A stretch of DNA of 8,261 bases from JBKGYG01 sp046546235 (GTDB lineage: Bacteria; Bacillota; Clostridia; Lachnospirales; DSM-24629). The DNA lies in NCBI GenBank assembly GCA_046546235.1, contig JBKGYG010000068.1, positions 1 through 8,261 of the forward strand. The letters are read 5' to 3'. Numbering within the stretch: the first letter of the stretch is position 1; each line of letters begins with the position of its first letter. The notes under the pieces were generated by a model. That model was not told the DNA's origin, did not search any database, and saw only the letters and a list, made by a program, of their open reading frames with translations. Positions 7,253 to 8,261 of this stretch are shown here, piece after piece. The position numbers were made by a program, and so were the translations under genes.

Positions 7253-8261
7253 TAATATATATTCAAATACGGTAAAATATTCGTCATTATTTCCTTAAAA
7301 ATTTCGCTTGCGTAACGGCTGTCATAATCTTTAACTTGTGGTTCATCTACTACTACTAAAACTATTACTTCTGGATTTTCTATGGGTGTAAAGCCAACAA
7401 ATGAAACAATATACTTGTCCTTCCCTCTAGGAAAACCCTTTTCTGCTGTTCCTGTTTTCCCACCGATCTCGTAACCAGATATTTGTGCTTTTTGACCTGT
7501 ACCTTCAAGTACAGCTTCAAACATATAATTTTTTACTATATCTGCTGTTTGTTTAGAAACAACTTTTTTAACAACTTTTTTATCTATACTTTTAATATTG
7601 CGTCCATCTTCATCAACAATTTGTTTTACCAAATGAGGTTCTAATAATTCTCCCCCATTAATTAAGCTTGAAATAGAAGTAATCAATTGTAATGGTGTTA
7701 CATTAAATGTTTGACCAAAAGAATTAGTAGCCAACTCTACAGGCCCCATTGCATTTACGTTATACAAAAGATTTTCTCCACTGGCTTCGCCTGGTAAATC
7801 AATTTGAGTTTTTTGACCAAATCCAAAATCTTTTTGATATTTAATAAACAACTCTTTTCCTATCAACTCTCCTATTTCCATTAATGCAATATTACAAGAA
7901 TTACTTAAAGCTTCTGTAATAGATTGCTCACCATGTCCTTCTTTTTCCCAACAATTAATTCTTGTATCATGAACAACCTTATAACCTTCACACAAAAAAG
8001 TTTCATCTCTATTTAATATTCCTTCTTCAATTGCAGCTGCTATGGTTATTGGTTTAAATGTAGAACCTGGCTCATATGTATCACTTATTGCAAAGTTGCG
8101 CCAAACTCCATTTAAAAAATCTTTTTTTTCTTCGCTTGACATGTTGTTTATTTCTTCTTTTTCATAAAATTCTGATAAGTTCATGGGATCATTTAGGTTA
8201 AAATCCGGAAGTGAAGCCATTGCAAGAACTTCTCCATTATTTGGATTCATAACAATAGCTG
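7252..8261 (-). CDS. Class B penicillin-binding protein (FtsI/SpoVD family), N terminus beyond the window
   Basis: Partial DD-transpeptidase. The frame remains open through the right edge and reads Ala-Ile-Val before the Met at 8250, as in the family (AIVMNP), so that Met is internal and the true start lies outside. The visible 335 codons hold the transpeptidase domain. Counted from that Met, STFK is at 63-66, SCN at 118-120 and KTGT at 265-268, so the active site looks complete. The NCW cysteine (100) and the SCN cysteine (119) are 19 residues apart, as in SpoVD. It is a clear paralog of the next gene downstream, with about half the residues identical by eye over the shared region. It ends soon after the transpeptidase (LPYLNIY) and has no PASTA domain. 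Near the end it reads KDYDSRYASEIFKEI where the neighbour has YYGGTVCAPVIKEV. Its place suggests the pbpB/ftsI slot of the cluster, so a division role is likely but inferred. Confidence 0.92.
   Translation of the reverse strand, partial: AIVMNPNNGEVLAMASLPDFNLNDPMNLSEFYEKEEINNMSSEEKKDFLNGVWRNFAISDTYEPGSTFKPITIAAAIEEGILNRDETFLCEGYKVVHDTRINCWEKEGHGEQSITEALSNSCNIALMEIGELIGKELFIKYQKDFGFGQKTQIDLPGEASGENLLYNVNAMGPVELATNSFGQTFNVTPLQLITSISSLINGGELLEPHLVKQIVDEDGRNIKSIDKKVVKKVVSKQTADIVKNYMFEAVLEGTGQKAQISGYEIGGKTGTAEKGFPRGKDKYIVSFVGFTPIENPEVIVLVVVDEPQVKDYDSRYASEIFKEIMTNILPYLNIY

Noticed and set aside
6972..7298. Plus-strand 108-codon open frame across the spacer between the two PBPs
   Set aside because: It is antisense to the coding ends of both PBPs, of low-complexity hydrophobic AT-rich composition, and shows no family features.
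8248..8250. ATG as the start of the upstream PBP
   Set aside because: The frame continues open to the window edge and reads Ala-Ile-Val before this Met, as in the middle of class B PBPs. It is an internal methionine.

Overview
This window is a stretch of a division and cell wall (dcw) gene cluster, read entirely on the minus strand. The organism looks like a low-GC Gram-positive of the clostridial type. The evidence is the strong AT bias, purine-rich AGGAGG-type ribosome binding sites, frequent GTG/TTG starts, the murE-murF-mraY-murD order, and two tandem SpoVD/FtsI-type penicillin-binding proteins. One of these ends in a single PASTA domain, as SpoVD does. MurE carries the DNPR signature of meso-diaminopimelate-adding enzymes, so the peptidoglycan is probably DAP-type. 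Spore formation is plausible from the SpoVD-like genes but is not proven by them.

In transcription order, right to left, the layout is as follows. (1) The C-terminal part of a class B PBP (7252-8261, cut by the right edge) has a complete transpeptidase core and no PASTA domain. (2) A 119-base spacer (7133-7251) holds a GC-richer hairpin and AT-rich repeats. (3) A second, paralogous class B PBP of SpoVD type (5174-7102, or from 7132) has one PASTA domain. (4) murE (5119-3659). (5) murF (3658-2273). (6) mraY (2271-1318). (7) murD (1258 to the left edge, about 30 residues short of its C terminus). Spacing is very tight: murE and murF abut, murF and mraY are one base apart, and the other gaps are about 55-60 bases. 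No intrinsic terminator was found, so the genes are probably co-transcribed. No gene-free stretch exceeds 300 bases.

The genes form one pathway. MurD adds D-Glu, MurE adds meso-DAP and MurF adds D-Ala-D-Ala, which completes UDP-MurNAc-pentapeptide. MraY moves this onto undecaprenyl phosphate to give lipid I. The two PBPs cross-link the exported product outside the membrane.

No exotic new system is visible; this is mostly an ordinary conserved cluster. The points worth a second look are the KTA (not KTG) third motif in the SpoVD-like PBP, the spaced cysteine pair in both PBPs, a possible PASTA remnant read in frame just after the stop of the upstream PBP, and the in-frame murE-UAG-UUG-murF junction.
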